DNA of 16,637 nt from DASUZB01 sp035535495 (GCA_035535495.1 DATLQA010000011.1:1-16637), one strand, 5' to 3'; numbered from the stretch's first letter, positions 1 through 9,009 are shown. The notes: generated from the sequence alone by a model not told the origin. Translations and numbers: made by a program.

Positions 1-2
1 AC

Positions 3-137
3 GCGTCCTCGATCCTGCCACTGATCCAGGCGCCCACCCTGGTTCTGCACCGGCGCGACTGCCAGCTCGTCCCGGTTGCGCACGGGCGCGACCTCGCCGA
101 GCGCATCCCAGGGGCGAGGCTGGTCGAGCTGCCAGGG
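3..137 (+). pseudogene. alpha/beta hydrolase C-terminal fragment (hydrolase-cyclase fusion remnant)
   Basis: Frame 3 reads from the window edge through the segment containing APTLVLHRRD, VPVAHGRDLAERIPGAR and LVELPG. This is the usual C-terminal stretch of alpha/beta hydrolases of the type fused to class III adenylate cyclases in actinobacteria. In intact relatives a short histidine-containing segment, a linker and the whole cyclase domain follow. Here homology stops at the glycine codon at 135-137, and the next recognisable piece is the extreme end of a cyclase domain in another frame. The 5' part lies outside the window, so only the break at the 3' side is seen. The family call is by eye from motif wording. 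Confidence 0.6.
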
Positions 138-141
138 ACCG

Positions 142-258
142 TCGAGGACCGTGCGGGATCTGGTCGCCGGGTCCGACGTCACCCTCGAGGACCGCGGCAT
201 GTACCTGCTGAAGGGCATCGACGGCGACTGGCAGCTCCTCGCGGTCGCACGGAGCTGA
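142..258 (+). pseudogene. class III adenylate/guanylate cyclase, C-terminal tail fragment
   Basis: Frame 1 encodes SRTVRDLVAGSDVTLEDRG, then YLLKGIDGDWQLLAVARS and a TGA at 256-258. This matches the familiar last 35-40 residues of class III cyclase domains (the TVKDLVAGSG and LKGVPGEW-type motifs). It follows the hydrolase fragment directly, with a frame change and loss of the whole intervening cyclase core. A 6-bp direct repeat, GACCGT, lies at 137-142 and 147-152 on the junction and may mark a deletion. It cannot make an active cyclase: no metal-binding aspartates or substrate-binding residues are present. Confidence 0.6.
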
Positions 259-261
259 CCG

Positions 262-423
262 CGGTGCCGCTGCAGGGACGAGCTGAGCGGCATCGGGCTC
301 CAGCTTCGGGCGGGGCTGCACACCGGCGAGGTCGAGCTGCGCGACAGCGACGTCGGCGGCATCGCGGTCCACATCGCGGCCAGGGTGATGGGGACGGCCA
401 GGCCCGATGAGATCCTGACCTCA
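262..423 (+). pseudogene. class III adenylate/guanylate cyclase, middle fragment
   Basis: Frame 1, starting just after the preceding stop, encodes RDELSGIGLQLRAGLHTGEV and then DVGGIAVHIAARVMGTARP and DEILTS. This is the central cyclase segment (the LRAGLHTGE and GIAVHIAARV motifs), which normally sits immediately before the tail that here lies upstream at 142-258. The last homologous codon (421-423, Ser) is the one expected to precede Arg-Thr-Val of that tail, so the two pieces would join almost seamlessly in the opposite order. There is no start codon context and the frame then runs out of homology. It is a remnant of a rearranged gene or of a second broken copy. Confidence 0.6.
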
Positions 424-429
424 CCAGGG

Positions 430-1611
430 TCAACGGACGGCACGCCCAGGATCCACCGACGGCCGCAGCCATAGCCACACCACCGTCGGCTCCATGGTGC
501 GGTCGACCACCGCCAGCAGCTCGGTCGACAGGGCGTTCAGGTCGACCTCGTCGCGCAGCCGCGCGCTGAACGCCTCGACGGTCCTGACCGCGTCGTACTT
601 GCGCCGGTTGAAGCGCCGATCCACCGCTTCCTGGATGCGACGCCGTGCCGGCTGGAACAACGCCGCCACCGCTAGCGTCGCGCCCGCGACTGCCCAGTTC
701 GATGGGTTCCCGGCCACCCCACCGAACACCTCCCCCAAGAGGAGAACGGCCCCGGCGTAGACCAGTCCCAGGATGGCGGTGAGCAGCCCGTAGACGAGGG
801 TGCGGTTGATCAGCCGGTCTATGTCGTACAACCGGTAGCGCAGCACCGCGATACCGACCGCGACCGGCAGGGCGATCACGAGGACATAGGAGGTGTTGCC
901 AAGCAGCGAGTTGCTGAGCGGGGCCACCAGGACCAGCGCGCCGGCGTAGGTGAACCACTTGAGCTGCTGGCGCTCGACCCCGCGGGAGCGTCGGAAGCGA
1001 ACCATCAGCGAGCTGATCGATGCCGCCAGCATGAACAGCACCAGACTGTTCAGGACGGTACCAAGGGGACCAGTATCCAGGTTGATGCCGGCCATCCCGA
1101 TGGGATTGGTGACGGTGCGTCCGTTCGGCAGATGCAGCGACGGGCTCACCGCACCCAGCAGGGCGGTGGTTGCGGTCAGGCCAACCGCCAGCCACGTCAC
1201 CGGCCGCCAGCGGGGCGACAACGACCGACCGGTCGGGAACAACAGCAGCGGGAACACCAGCGCGAGGATGATCGTCGGGGGCCAGATCCACTCCAAGATC
1301 CAGGTCGCGACCAGCCAGCCGGGCAGCGATCCTGGATGGGCGTTGGCATACCTGGCATAGGCCTCGGCCAGTCCGGCCATCATCGTCATGAGCCCCACGA
1401 CGGTGAAGATCCAGCCGACGGTGTTGCCGGGACGGCGGTCGAGGATGAGGCAGCCGACCACCAGGTAGGCCGCGAACACCACCCACAGCAGCAGTTCGCT
1501 CGGGTTCTCGGCGCTGCGGCGATTGGCCACCCCGAGCGCGAGCCCGGCGGCGTTGCCGAGCAGGCCGAGCGCCAGCAGCCCCCAAGCTAGCCAGGTCGAA
1601 CGGTTGCGCAC
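430..1611 (-). CDS. polytopic membrane protein resembling the sensor half of an actinobacterial histidine kinase
   Basis: A membrane protein of about 393 residues with roughly eight hydrophobic segments. A conserved block follows the last ones: RYRLYDIDRLINRTLVYGLL, a further membrane pair, FQPARRRIQEAVDRRFNR, and then FSARLRDEVDLNALSTELL. I recognise this block from the N-terminal half of many actinobacterial sensor kinases, where a GAF or kinase module comes next. Here the protein stops about 20 residues after the VDRTMEPTVVWLWLRP segment, so no output domain is present. The GTG at 1611 is chosen because a GAGG lies 8 nt upstream and it leaves a short basic N-terminus. A GTG at 1650 would add 13 residues. 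The ligand and partner are unknown. The stop lies 6 bases from the cyclase remnant on the other strand. Confidence 0.8.
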   Translation of the reverse strand: MRNRSTWLAWGLLALGLLGNAAGLALGVANRRSAENPSELLLWVVFAAYLVVGCLILDRRPGNTVGWIFTVVGLMTMMAGLAEAYARYANAHPGSLPGWLVATWILEWIWPPTIILALVFPLLLFPTGRSLSPRWRPVTWLAVGLTATTALLGAVSPSLHLPNGRTVTNPIGMAGINLDTGPLGTVLNSLVLFMLAASISSLMVRFRRSRGVERQQLKWFTYAGALVLVAPLSNSLLGNTSYVLVIALPVAVGIAVLRYRLYDIDRLINRTLVYGLLTAILGLVYAGAVLLLGEVFGGVAGNPSNWAVAGATLAVAALFQPARRRIQEAVDRRFNRRKYDAVRTVEAFSARLRDEVDLNALSTELLAVVDRTMEPTVVWLWLRPSVDPGRAVR

Positions 1612-2039
1612 CGCTACCGCCTCGCCTTCTCTGGGCTCCCATCCGCCCACCCGGAGTCGGCACCTTTCTACAGTAGGACCATCCCGAGATCGTTACGAAC
1701 CTCGCAGCCGGGACGATCAGCAACTACCATCCCACGCCACGCTTCGGGCTGGACTTCCCTCGCGGCCTGGCGCATGGGCAGCGGACCGCCCACGTCGATC
1801 GTCCTCGGCCGCTGAGATGCGCCGACATCACTGACCTGGGCGGATCGAATGACCGAACCGGTGAGCGTGTAGGCGGTCATGGCGGGGTAGTACACCTCGT
1901 CGGCTCCAAACCCCATGGCTTGATCCGCTGTTCCATCCCTCCGCCGCCTGTAGAGATCCCCGATTCAGTCACCGCGACGATCACCAACCTGGCTGTCTCC
2001 GGGCGTACCACCTGGGCTCAGCCAACTTGGAGGGGCATC
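1612..2039. other. intergenic region without a convincing gene
   Basis: This stretch separates two divergent genes and should hold both promoters. I see no good -10/-35 pair by eye. A minus-strand open frame at 1668-1916 (82 codons) has mixed composition and no recognisable motif, and I do not call it. The region is somewhat less GC-rich than its surroundings. The only clear signal is the GGAGGGG ribosome binding site at 2029-2035 for the lipoprotein gene. Confidence 0.5.
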
Positions 2040-3320
2040 GTGCGCTTCCGTATCACCCTGGTTGCCTTGTTCCTGGCGGTCGTCGCGACCGCCTGCGTTC
2101 CTGCCACGGCCAGCCGCTCCGCCTCGCCTGCCGCAGTGCCGACGGCGGCCCATCACACCAAGAGCGTGGCCGCCGCGACCACATCGCCGGCGTCGCCGCG
2201 GCAGTTGCGGGCCCAGTTCGAACAGCTGCTGGGGCTGCATGCGCTCCTCGCCGTGCGGCAGATGCGCAGCGCGGTGAGGGTGGCCCCTGACTTCGTGCCG
2301 GTCGCCAACGCGTCGCTGCTGGAGAATACCGACGCGCTGAGCAGGCTCGTCGCCTCCGTGTACGGCAAGGCGCAAGGCGACCGCTTCAAGCAGCTGTGGC
2401 AGCGTCACATCACCGACCTGTTCTCCTACGCGAACGGCGTGGCGAGCAATGACACCTCGGCCGCGCGGACGGCGCGGACCGCGCTCCTGGCCGACGCCGA
2501 CAGCTATGGCTCCTGGCTGGCGGGAGCTAGCCAAGGCCGAGTCCAAGCCAGCGACGCGGCGGCCGGTGTGCGGATGCACGTCGAGGAACTCATGCAGCAG
2601 CTCGACGCATACGCCACCCGCGACTACGGCCAGGCGTACCGGATCGAGCGCGAGGCCTACGAGCACATGTTCACCGCCGGCGCCACGCTGGTGAAAGCGG
2701 CGGTCACACCTGAGCTTGCCGTCGGCTTGGATACGCCGCCGGAGAAGCTGCGGTCGGGCTTTGCCATGCTGCTCGGTGAGCACTTGGAGCTGATCATCGA
2801 GGCTCAGCGGGCGACCTTCGCCGGGTCGGCGGAGTTCGAGGCGGCCGCCGCGCAGGTCAACGCCAACACGACCGCGCTCACCCGGGCGATGAGCGCGATC
2901 GTCGGCCCGAAGAAGGCCGCCGAGTTCCAGGCCGCGTGGGCGAACCACGTCGACGGGCTGCTCGCCTACACGGCCGCGGTCGCCAGGAAGGACGAGGCGG
3001 CAAAGGCCCTCGCCAAGAAGAACCTCGACGCCTTCGCTGCCAGGCTCGCTCTGTACTTCAGCGGCGTCGTCCGCAACCGGCTCGCCGTCGAGCCCCTCAC
3101 CGACGCGCTCACGATGCACGACACTCACCTGATCAGCCACGTCGAGGCATACGCCGCCAAGAACTATCCCGACGCGCTGCGCACGGAACTCGATGGCTAC
3201 CGGCAGATGCTCGGCGTCGCCAACACGCTCGTCGACGCGGTCCAGCGGACGGTGAAACCCGGGCTACCCGTCGGTGGCTCGCAGACCGGCGGCGGCGGGA
3301 CCGCGCACTGCCGGCGGTAA
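2040..3320 (+). CDS. lipoprotein with two tandem His-containing helical repeats, function unknown
   Basis: GTG start at 2040, with GGAGG ending 6 nt upstream. It yields 426 residues beginning MRFRITLVALFLAVVATAC, a lipoprotein-type signal with Cys19 as the probable lipidated residue. The rest is nearly all helical and made of two copies of about 165 residues (56-222 and 237-402). Landmarks repeat at a constant offset of about 180: His67/His248, Trp120/Trp300, His123/His303, His180/His360, Tyr191/Tyr371 and Tyr196/Tyr376. His209 of repeat 1 is Gln389 in repeat 2. Secreted proteins with this repeat occur in several Gram-positive bacteria but I know of no demonstrated function. The spaced histidines in helical bundles suggest metal or haem binding, which is inference. 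A frame open upstream to 1920 lacks a ribosome binding site and would bury the signal peptide. Confidence 0.85.
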   Translation: MRFRITLVALFLAVVATACVPATASRSASPAAVPTAAHHTKSVAAATTSPASPRQLRAQFEQLLGLHALLAVRQMRSAVRVAPDFVPVANASLLENTDALSRLVASVYGKAQGDRFKQLWQRHITDLFSYANGVASNDTSAARTARTALLADADSYGSWLAGASQGRVQASDAAAGVRMHVEELMQQLDAYATRDYGQAYRIEREAYEHMFTAGATLVKAAVTPELAVGLDTPPEKLRSGFAMLLGEHLELIIEAQRATFAGSAEFEAAAAQVNANTTALTRAMSAIVGPKKAAEFQAAWANHVDGLLAYTAAVARKDEAAKALAKKNLDAFAARLALYFSGVVRNRLAVEPLTDALTMHDTHLISHVEAYAAKNYPDALRTELDGYRQMLGVANTLVDAVQRTVKPGLPVGGSQTGGGGTAHCRR

Positions 3321-3410
3321 CCCTGGCGATACCCAGCCGGCCACGCGGTGCATCGGTTCCGCCGTGACGTGCGCCGTAACGATGCGGGAACGGTCGGAGT
3401 TCACCATCTC

Positions 3411-3428
3411 TTGTGAAGCAAATCACAA
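3411..3428. promoter_or_regulatory. Rex- or CRP/GlxR-type operator palindrome
   Basis: TTGTGAAGCAAATCACAA is an inverted repeat with perfect 6-bp arms. It fits the CRP/GlxR consensus TGTGA-N6-TCACA exactly. It also fits the Rex consensus TTGTGAA-N4-TTCACAA at 13 of 14 defined positions, with A instead of T at position 12. The two consensus sites have the same geometry, so sequence alone does not decide. Its right arm overlaps the first bases of the AAAGGAGG ribosome binding site at 3427-3434 of the next small gene. A bound repressor would therefore sit just at or after the transcription start. Confidence 0.6.
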
Positions 3429-3439
3429 AGGAGGCTCCG

Positions 3440-3643
3440 ATGACCGCCATCACCGCCAGCCCAGCGACCAGCGCCCCGACTGTCCGGCCACGCGACGCCG
3501 CGGCCCCCGCCGACCGTGACCACAGGTCCGGGCCCTCCAGGATCGGGGCCCTGCTCGAGGCAATGGCCTTCGTCGGCGCACTCTTCGACCCGACCGGAGT
3601 GCTGGCCGCCCAGCGCTACTCCCGCGTCCAGGACGCGCACTAG
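3440..3643 (+). CDS. small protein of 67 residues, function unknown
   Basis: ATG at 3440 is preceded by an excellent Shine-Dalgarno AAAGGAGG (3427-3434) with a 5-nt spacer, the best ribosome binding site in the window. An in-frame ATG at 3413 lies inside the palindrome and is unlikely. The N-terminal half is Ala/Thr/Pro-rich and probably disordered. The C-terminal half, IGALLEAMAFVGALFDPTGV and LAAQRYSRVQDAH, forms a short amphipathic or weakly hydrophobic helix with a DPTGVLAAQR motif. I believe similar short proteins exist in other actinobacteria but cannot name a family. It is not clearly a membrane protein. It converges on the cupredoxin gene with a 34-bp gap. A redox or cAMP link is suggested only by the operator in front of it. 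Confidence 0.7.
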   Translation: MTAITASPATSAPTVRPRDAAAPADRDHRSGPSRIGALLEAMAFVGALFDPTGVLAAQRYSRVQDAH

Positions 3644-3677
3644 CGTTGTGCCCGCCTGGTCGCGTTCGGGTCTCTGC

Positions 3678-4412
3678 TCAGCGGACCGTCAGCGTCCCCC
3701 GCATGCCGGCCGCGGCGTGGGCAGGCACCCGGCAGTAGAACCGGTAGGCACCCGCCTGCGCGTCGAAGGTGATCTCCCGGGTGCCTCCCAGAGGTGCCTC
3801 CAGATCGACGTGCAGCTCATCGATCGTGAAGGTGTGCCAGAAGAGGTCCTGGTTGGTGAGCACGACCGTCACCTGGCCGGCGGGCGCCGTCAGCGAGGTA
3901 GCGGAGAAGGCCGCGTTCCGTGACTCGATCGCCACCACCGCGCCGCGTGGTCGGGTCGCCGGGACCTCCGGGTAGGCGAACGAGAAGCCGAGCAGCATCA
4001 CCACCACAAAGATCGCGCCGATCGGGATCAAGGCGACGGTTGGGCCGCCAGCTTGCGGCTGGTGGCGGCGCGCGATCACCACCCAGCTGGCGACCAGCCC
4101 AGACAGCGACAGGACAGCCAGCAGCGCTGGCAGGATCACGTCCTCTGGCTCCTCGCCGTGGCGCAGGTTGGTCATGGCCGCGGGCATCGTCCACACCAGG
4201 AAGTCGCCGAGGACGACGATCAGGAAGCCGGCGCCGAACACCCCTCTGCCCCGACGCAGCAGTATCAGGCCAAGACCGATGAACACGGCCAGGGCCAGCG
4301 CCTCCCGGTCGCCGCGGACGATCCCCTGGGCGGCTGAGAGCACCAGCAGACCGACGGCGGCGATGACGGCCAACCGCCGCCAGGTCAGGCCCTGCCGTAC
4401 GCTCGCCTCCAC
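3678..4412 (-). CDS. membrane-anchored cupredoxin (type 1 copper protein)
   Basis: 244 residues from a GTG at 4412. The first about 145 residues contain five hydrophobic segments (roughly 12-30, 37-52, 58-75, 93-114, 126-145). The rest is a plastocyanin/azurin-like beta domain outside the membrane. Type 1 copper ligands are visible: His193 in LFWHTFTIDE, then Cys227, His232 and Met237 in YCRVPAHAAAGM, giving the C-x4-H-x4-M loop. Such domains carry electrons or bind copper at the membrane surface. The redox partner is not encoded in the window. The spacing of 126 bp from the upstream kinase fusion on the same strand leaves room for its own promoter. The start has a GGAG/GGGG stretch 6-11 nt upstream. 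Confidence 0.85.
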   Translation of the reverse strand: MEASVRQGLTWRRLAVIAAVGLLVLSAAQGIVRGDREALALAVFIGLGLILLRRGRGVFGAGFLIVVLGDFLVWTMPAAMTNLRHGEEPEDVILPALLAVLSLSGLVASWVVIARRHQPQAGGPTVALIPIGAIFVVVMLLGFSFAYPEVPATRPRGAVVAIESRNAAFSATSLTAPAGQVTVVLTNQDLFWHTFTIDELHVDLEAPLGGTREITFDAQAGAYRFYCRVPAHAAAGMRGTLTVR

Positions 4413-4538
4413 GCATCACCCCGCTCCAACGTGCGGACCGTCGCCGGTCGTAGGATCGCAGATCGCGGGACCACGAACCTCGCCTGCGCCGGCGGTTTCG
4501 CCGAAGCGCCGCAGGTTCCCTTGCCCGGCGACACCCCG

Positions 4539-6257
<1,719 letters not shown>

Positions 6258-6484
6258 GCTGCTCCTGCCCTGCGGCCCGATCGTCGTCAGCCTATTAACG
6301 ACGACACCGCCCCACTCCGCCACTGCTGGCGGGCCCGACGGGGCCATGGGTCCTACGGCATGCAGGCGGCCGGTGGCTCGTACGGGGCACGGTCGTCGAC
6401 ACCGAATCGAGATGCCGACGACGCCGTGCAGAGCGGCGCGCCGGCTAGCCTGCTGGCTCGCTCCGTTGCTGGGAGGCTGGTCTC
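6258..6484. other. divergent intergenic region (kinase fusion / radical SAM)
   Basis: 227 bp between two outward-facing genes. It must contain both promoters. An AT-rich island around 6292-6299 (TATTAACG on the + strand, TAATAG on the - strand) is a possible -10 for the minus-strand gene, but no matching -35 is evident. Near the plus-strand gene a TAGCCT at 6446-6451 is a weak -10 candidate. GGGAGG at 6471-6476 is a good ribosome binding site 8 nt before the GTG at 6485. Confidence 0.4.
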
Positions 6485-7957
6485 GTGTTCGTCAAACTGA
6501 TCCTCCCAGCGTTGCTCGAAGCCAAGGACCCGGGGTTCCGGCCGATCAAGTACGCCCTGTTCCCGCCGCTCGGGCTCGCGGCGCTGGCGGGGTACCTCGA
6601 CGCCGACGACCAGGTCGTGCTCGAGGACGAGCACGTCATGCCGCTCACCACCGACGACCGACCGGACCTGGTGGTCATGTCGGTCTACATCACCTCGGCG
6701 TACCGCGCCTACCAGCTCGCTGATCATTACCGCCGGCGCGGCAGCCACGTGGCCCTCGGCGGCCTCCACGTCACGGCACTGCCCGACGAGGCCGCCCACC
6801 ATGCCGACACGGTGTTCCTCGGGCCCGGGGAGGACACCTGGCCGCGCTTTCTCGCCGACTTCCGGCGTGGACAGCCGCTGGCCCGCTACGCCTCGCACGA
6901 GCGCACGCTGCTCGGTGCCCCGCCACTGCGGCGCGACCTGATCGACCGACGACGGTACCTCTGTCCCAACTCCCTGGTGGTCTCGCGTGGCTGCCCGCAC
7001 CATTGCGACTTCTGCTACAAGGACGCGTTCTATCAAGGCGGGAAGTCCTTCTACACCCGAGCCGTCGACCAGGTACTGGCCGAGATCGAGCGGCTCCCAG
7101 GCCGACACCTGTATTTCCTCGACGACCACCTGCTCGGCCACCGGCGCTTCGCCGCCGCCCTGTTCGCAGGCATGCGCGGGATGGGGCGGGTGTTCCAGGG
7201 CGCGAGCACCGTCAACGCGATCCTGGACTCCGACCTGATCGAGCAGGCCGCCGAAGCCGGCATGCGCAGCGTGTTCATCGGCTTCGAGACGCTCAACCCC
7301 GAGAACCTCCGGCGGCACGCCAAGCGTCAGAATCTCGCGCGTGACTACGACCAGGTGATCCGGCGGGTCCACTCCCTGGGCATCATGGTCAACGGAAGCT
7401 TCGTGTTCGGCCTGGACGACGACGCCGACGACGTCTTCGACTCCACGGTTGAGTGGGCGACCAGCCGGAGCATGGAGACCGCAACCTTCCACATCATGAC
7501 GCCCTACCCGGGCACGGCGTTGCACACCCGGCTGGCCGGCGAGGGTCGCATCACCGACGCGAACTGGGATCAATACGACACCCGCCACGTCGTCTACCAA
7601 CCGCGCCGCTTGCGGCCTGAACAGCTTCTCGCCGGCTACCGCCGCGCCTACCGGGACTTCTATCGCTGGAGCGCGATCGCCCGCGGGGCAGCGGGCCAGT
7701 CGACCGCCCGGCAGGCGGCACGGCACGTCGCCTACGCCGGTGGCTGGAAGCGGTTCGAGCCGCTGTGGGATCTTCTTATCCGCGCCCGCCGGGTCAACGC
7801 GATGCTGCCACTGTTGGAGGCGACCCTGGATGCCTTCGCCGGCGCCAGGCCATCGAGCCGCCGGGCGCCCCAGCCGCTACGTGGTGGACCCCAACACGGA
7901 CCGGTCTCGGCCTGGCCGCCGGAACCGCCAGCGGTGTCCAGGCCGAGGCTGCCCTGA
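6485..7957 (+). CDS. B12-binding-type radical SAM protein
   Basis: 490 residues from a GTG with a strong GGGAGG site. Residues about 1-140 form a Rossmann-like cobalamin-binding-type domain: the PPLGLAALAGYL start, DLVVMSVYIT, and LGGLHVTALPDEA like the GGPHPT-PEE motif of the family. No DxHxxG motif is seen, as is usual for this class. The radical SAM core follows, with the 4Fe-4S cysteines Cys170, Cys174 and Cys177 in GCPHHCDFCYKD. FIGFETLNPENL and VNGSFVFGLDDD resemble later core strands. After about residue 375 comes a family-specific helical region (YRRAYRDFYRWSAIARGA, YAGGWKRFEPLWDLLIRARR). The last about 40 residues are Pro/Arg-rich. The layout resembles BchE and class B radical SAM methyltransferases. 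The substrate cannot be read from sequence. Confidence 0.85.
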   Translation: MFVKLILPALLEAKDPGFRPIKYALFPPLGLAALAGYLDADDQVVLEDEHVMPLTTDDRPDLVVMSVYITSAYRAYQLADHYRRRGSHVALGGLHVTALPDEAAHHADTVFLGPGEDTWPRFLADFRRGQPLARYASHERTLLGAPPLRRDLIDRRRYLCPNSLVVSRGCPHHCDFCYKDAFYQGGKSFYTRAVDQVLAEIERLPGRHLYFLDDHLLGHRRFAAALFAGMRGMGRVFQGASTVNAILDSDLIEQAAEAGMRSVFIGFETLNPENLRRHAKRQNLARDYDQVIRRVHSLGIMVNGSFVFGLDDDADDVFDSTVEWATSRSMETATFHIMTPYPGTALHTRLAGEGRITDANWDQYDTRHVVYQPRRLRPEQLLAGYRRAYRDFYRWSAIARGAAGQSTARQAARHVAYAGGWKRFEPLWDLLIRARRVNAMLPLLEATLDAFAGARPSSRRAPQPLRGGPQHGPVSAWPPEPPAVSRPRLP

Positions 7958-8023
7958 ACGTCACCTGAACCCGGGTCGCAACCAGCGCGGTTCAGCCCGT
8001 CGTGGCCGTTGACCTAGGCAGCT

Positions 8024-8051
8024 CGACCGGGCGCTCGCCGCGACCCGGTCG
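8024..8051. terminator. stem-loop in a convergent gap, possible bidirectional terminator
   Basis: CGACCGGG (8024-8031) and CCCGGTCG (8044-8051) are perfect 8-bp complementary arms around a 12-nt loop. They lie in the 98-bp gap between the ends of the radical SAM gene and the ZIP gene. No T-tract follows on either strand, so an intrinsic terminator is plausible but not proven. Confidence 0.4.
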
Positions 8052-8055
8052 CCAC

Positions 8056-8895
8056 CTACCCGCCGGCCGCTACCAGGATGAGGTCGGTCGCCACGCCGAG
8101 GAGGAAGCCCACCAGCAGGCCCCACAGGGTGATCTCCCAGGACAGGCGGCGGCCGATGGGCAGCAACTCGCCGATCACGTAGAGGATGGCGCCGGCGGCC
8201 AACGCCAGGCAGCCCACGAACACGAACACCGAGTCGAACCAGGTGCCCACGACGGTGCCGAGGAAGGTGGGGCCGCCGCCGACCAACCCGGCCAGCCCGA
8301 GCCAGCCCCACGACGCTCGCGTGTTCGTTGCCGCCAGTGGCCCGACGATGCCGAACCCTTCGGTGGCGTTGTGGAGGGCGAACCCGACGATGAGCAGCGC
8401 GGCCAGTGAGACGGCGCCGCTCTTGGCCGCCTGGCCGATCGCCAGCCCCTCGGAGAAGTTGTGCAGGCCGATGCCGGTCGCGATCGACATGCCGACCCGC
8501 AGCGCGGCGGCCTGGGCGGCCGGCTTCTGCAGTTCGCTCTCGACCGCGGCCATGGCGCCCGGGCCGATGCTGGTCCGCTCGGGACGCCTCCACAGCCGGG
8601 GGGCGTAGAGCAGCCCGACCAGGCCGACCCCGAAGCCGAGCACGTAGACCAGGCTGAGCCCGACGAACTCGCCCCAGGCCGTCACGCCGTCCTTGGCCTG
8701 GGTCATCGCCTCCTCGACCGGTTCGGTGGCGTGGGCAAGGATGTCGAACAGCAGGAACACCAGGATGCCGGCGGAGATGGCGTTGAGGAATGCCCGGCCA
8801 CGCGGGCTGGCCATCTGCAGACGCCCGATGGGCAGGCCAAGGAAAATCGTGAACCCGGCGATGGCGCCAAGCACAATCGTTTGGTTGGTCGACAT
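8056..8895 (-). CDS. ZIP-family divalent metal transporter
   Basis: 279 residues, ATG at 8895 with AGGAG (complement of CTCCT at 8902-8906). About eight hydrophobic segments run from the first residues (TIVLGAIAGFTIFLGLPIG) to the C-terminus. The two ZIP signature helices are clear. GIGLHNFSEGLAIG and ALHNATEGFGIVGPL carry the HNxxEG metal-site residues of TM4 and TM5. ZIP proteins move Zn, Fe or Mn into the cytoplasm; which metal is not readable here. A charged central loop (about residues 95-130) is short and lacks a His-rich stretch. A DtxR/MntR-like palindrome sits 22 bp upstream of the start, which favours iron or manganese control. It converges with the radical SAM gene. Confidence 0.9.
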   Translation of the reverse strand: MSTNQTIVLGAIAGFTIFLGLPIGRLQMASPRGRAFLNAISAGILVFLLFDILAHATEPVEEAMTQAKDGVTAWGEFVGLSLVYVLGFGVGLVGLLYAPRLWRRPERTSIGPGAMAAVESELQKPAAQAAALRVGMSIATGIGLHNFSEGLAIGQAAKSGAVSLAALLIVGFALHNATEGFGIVGPLAATNTRASWGWLGLAGLVGGGPTFLGTVVGTWFDSVFVFVGCLALAAGAILYVIGELLPIGRRLSWEITLWGLLVGFLLGVATDLILVAAGG

Positions 8896-8916
8896 CGTTG
8901 GCTCCTGGGGAGACCG

Positions 8917-8930
8917 TTAGGTTGACCTAA
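8917..8930. promoter_or_regulatory. DtxR/MntR-like operator upstream of the ZIP transporter
   Basis: TTAGGTTGACCTAA is an inverted repeat with perfect 6-bp arms TTAGGT/ACCTAA around 2 nt. The arms match the half-sites of DtxR-family metal repressor boxes (TTAGGTTAG...CTAACCTAA). The canonical iron box is 19 bp, so this 14-bp version is a compressed or variant site. It lies 22 bp before the ZIP start, where binding would block transcription. The regulator is not in the window. Confidence 0.55.
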
Positions 8931-8990
8931 TTCCGGCGAACGCTAGCGCTCCGGCCGGCGCGACGCAAGGCCTGCCGGTGTCCATGGCCG

Positions 8991-9009
8991 ACGCGGCGCG
9001 GCGCCGCGT
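8991..9009. repeat. GC-rich inverted repeat upstream of the sigma factor gene
   Basis: ACGCGGC (8991-8997) and GCCGCGT (9003-9009) form a 7-bp stem with a 5-nt loop. It lies in the roughly 175-bp divergent region between the ZIP gene and the ECF sigma gene. It could be an operator or an RNA hairpin, but in DNA this GC-rich such a repeat can arise by chance. Confidence 0.3.

Noticed and set aside
179..1723. Long minus-strand open frame (514 codons) overlapping the membrane protein gene
   Set aside because: Arg/Gly/Pro-rich shadow of the gene at 430-1611 in another frame; no motif, and the other frame has clear membrane helices and conserved blocks.
1668..1916. 82-codon minus-strand frame in the large intergenic gap
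   Set aside because: No recognisable motif and no ribosome binding site evident; could be a remnant but there is no support.
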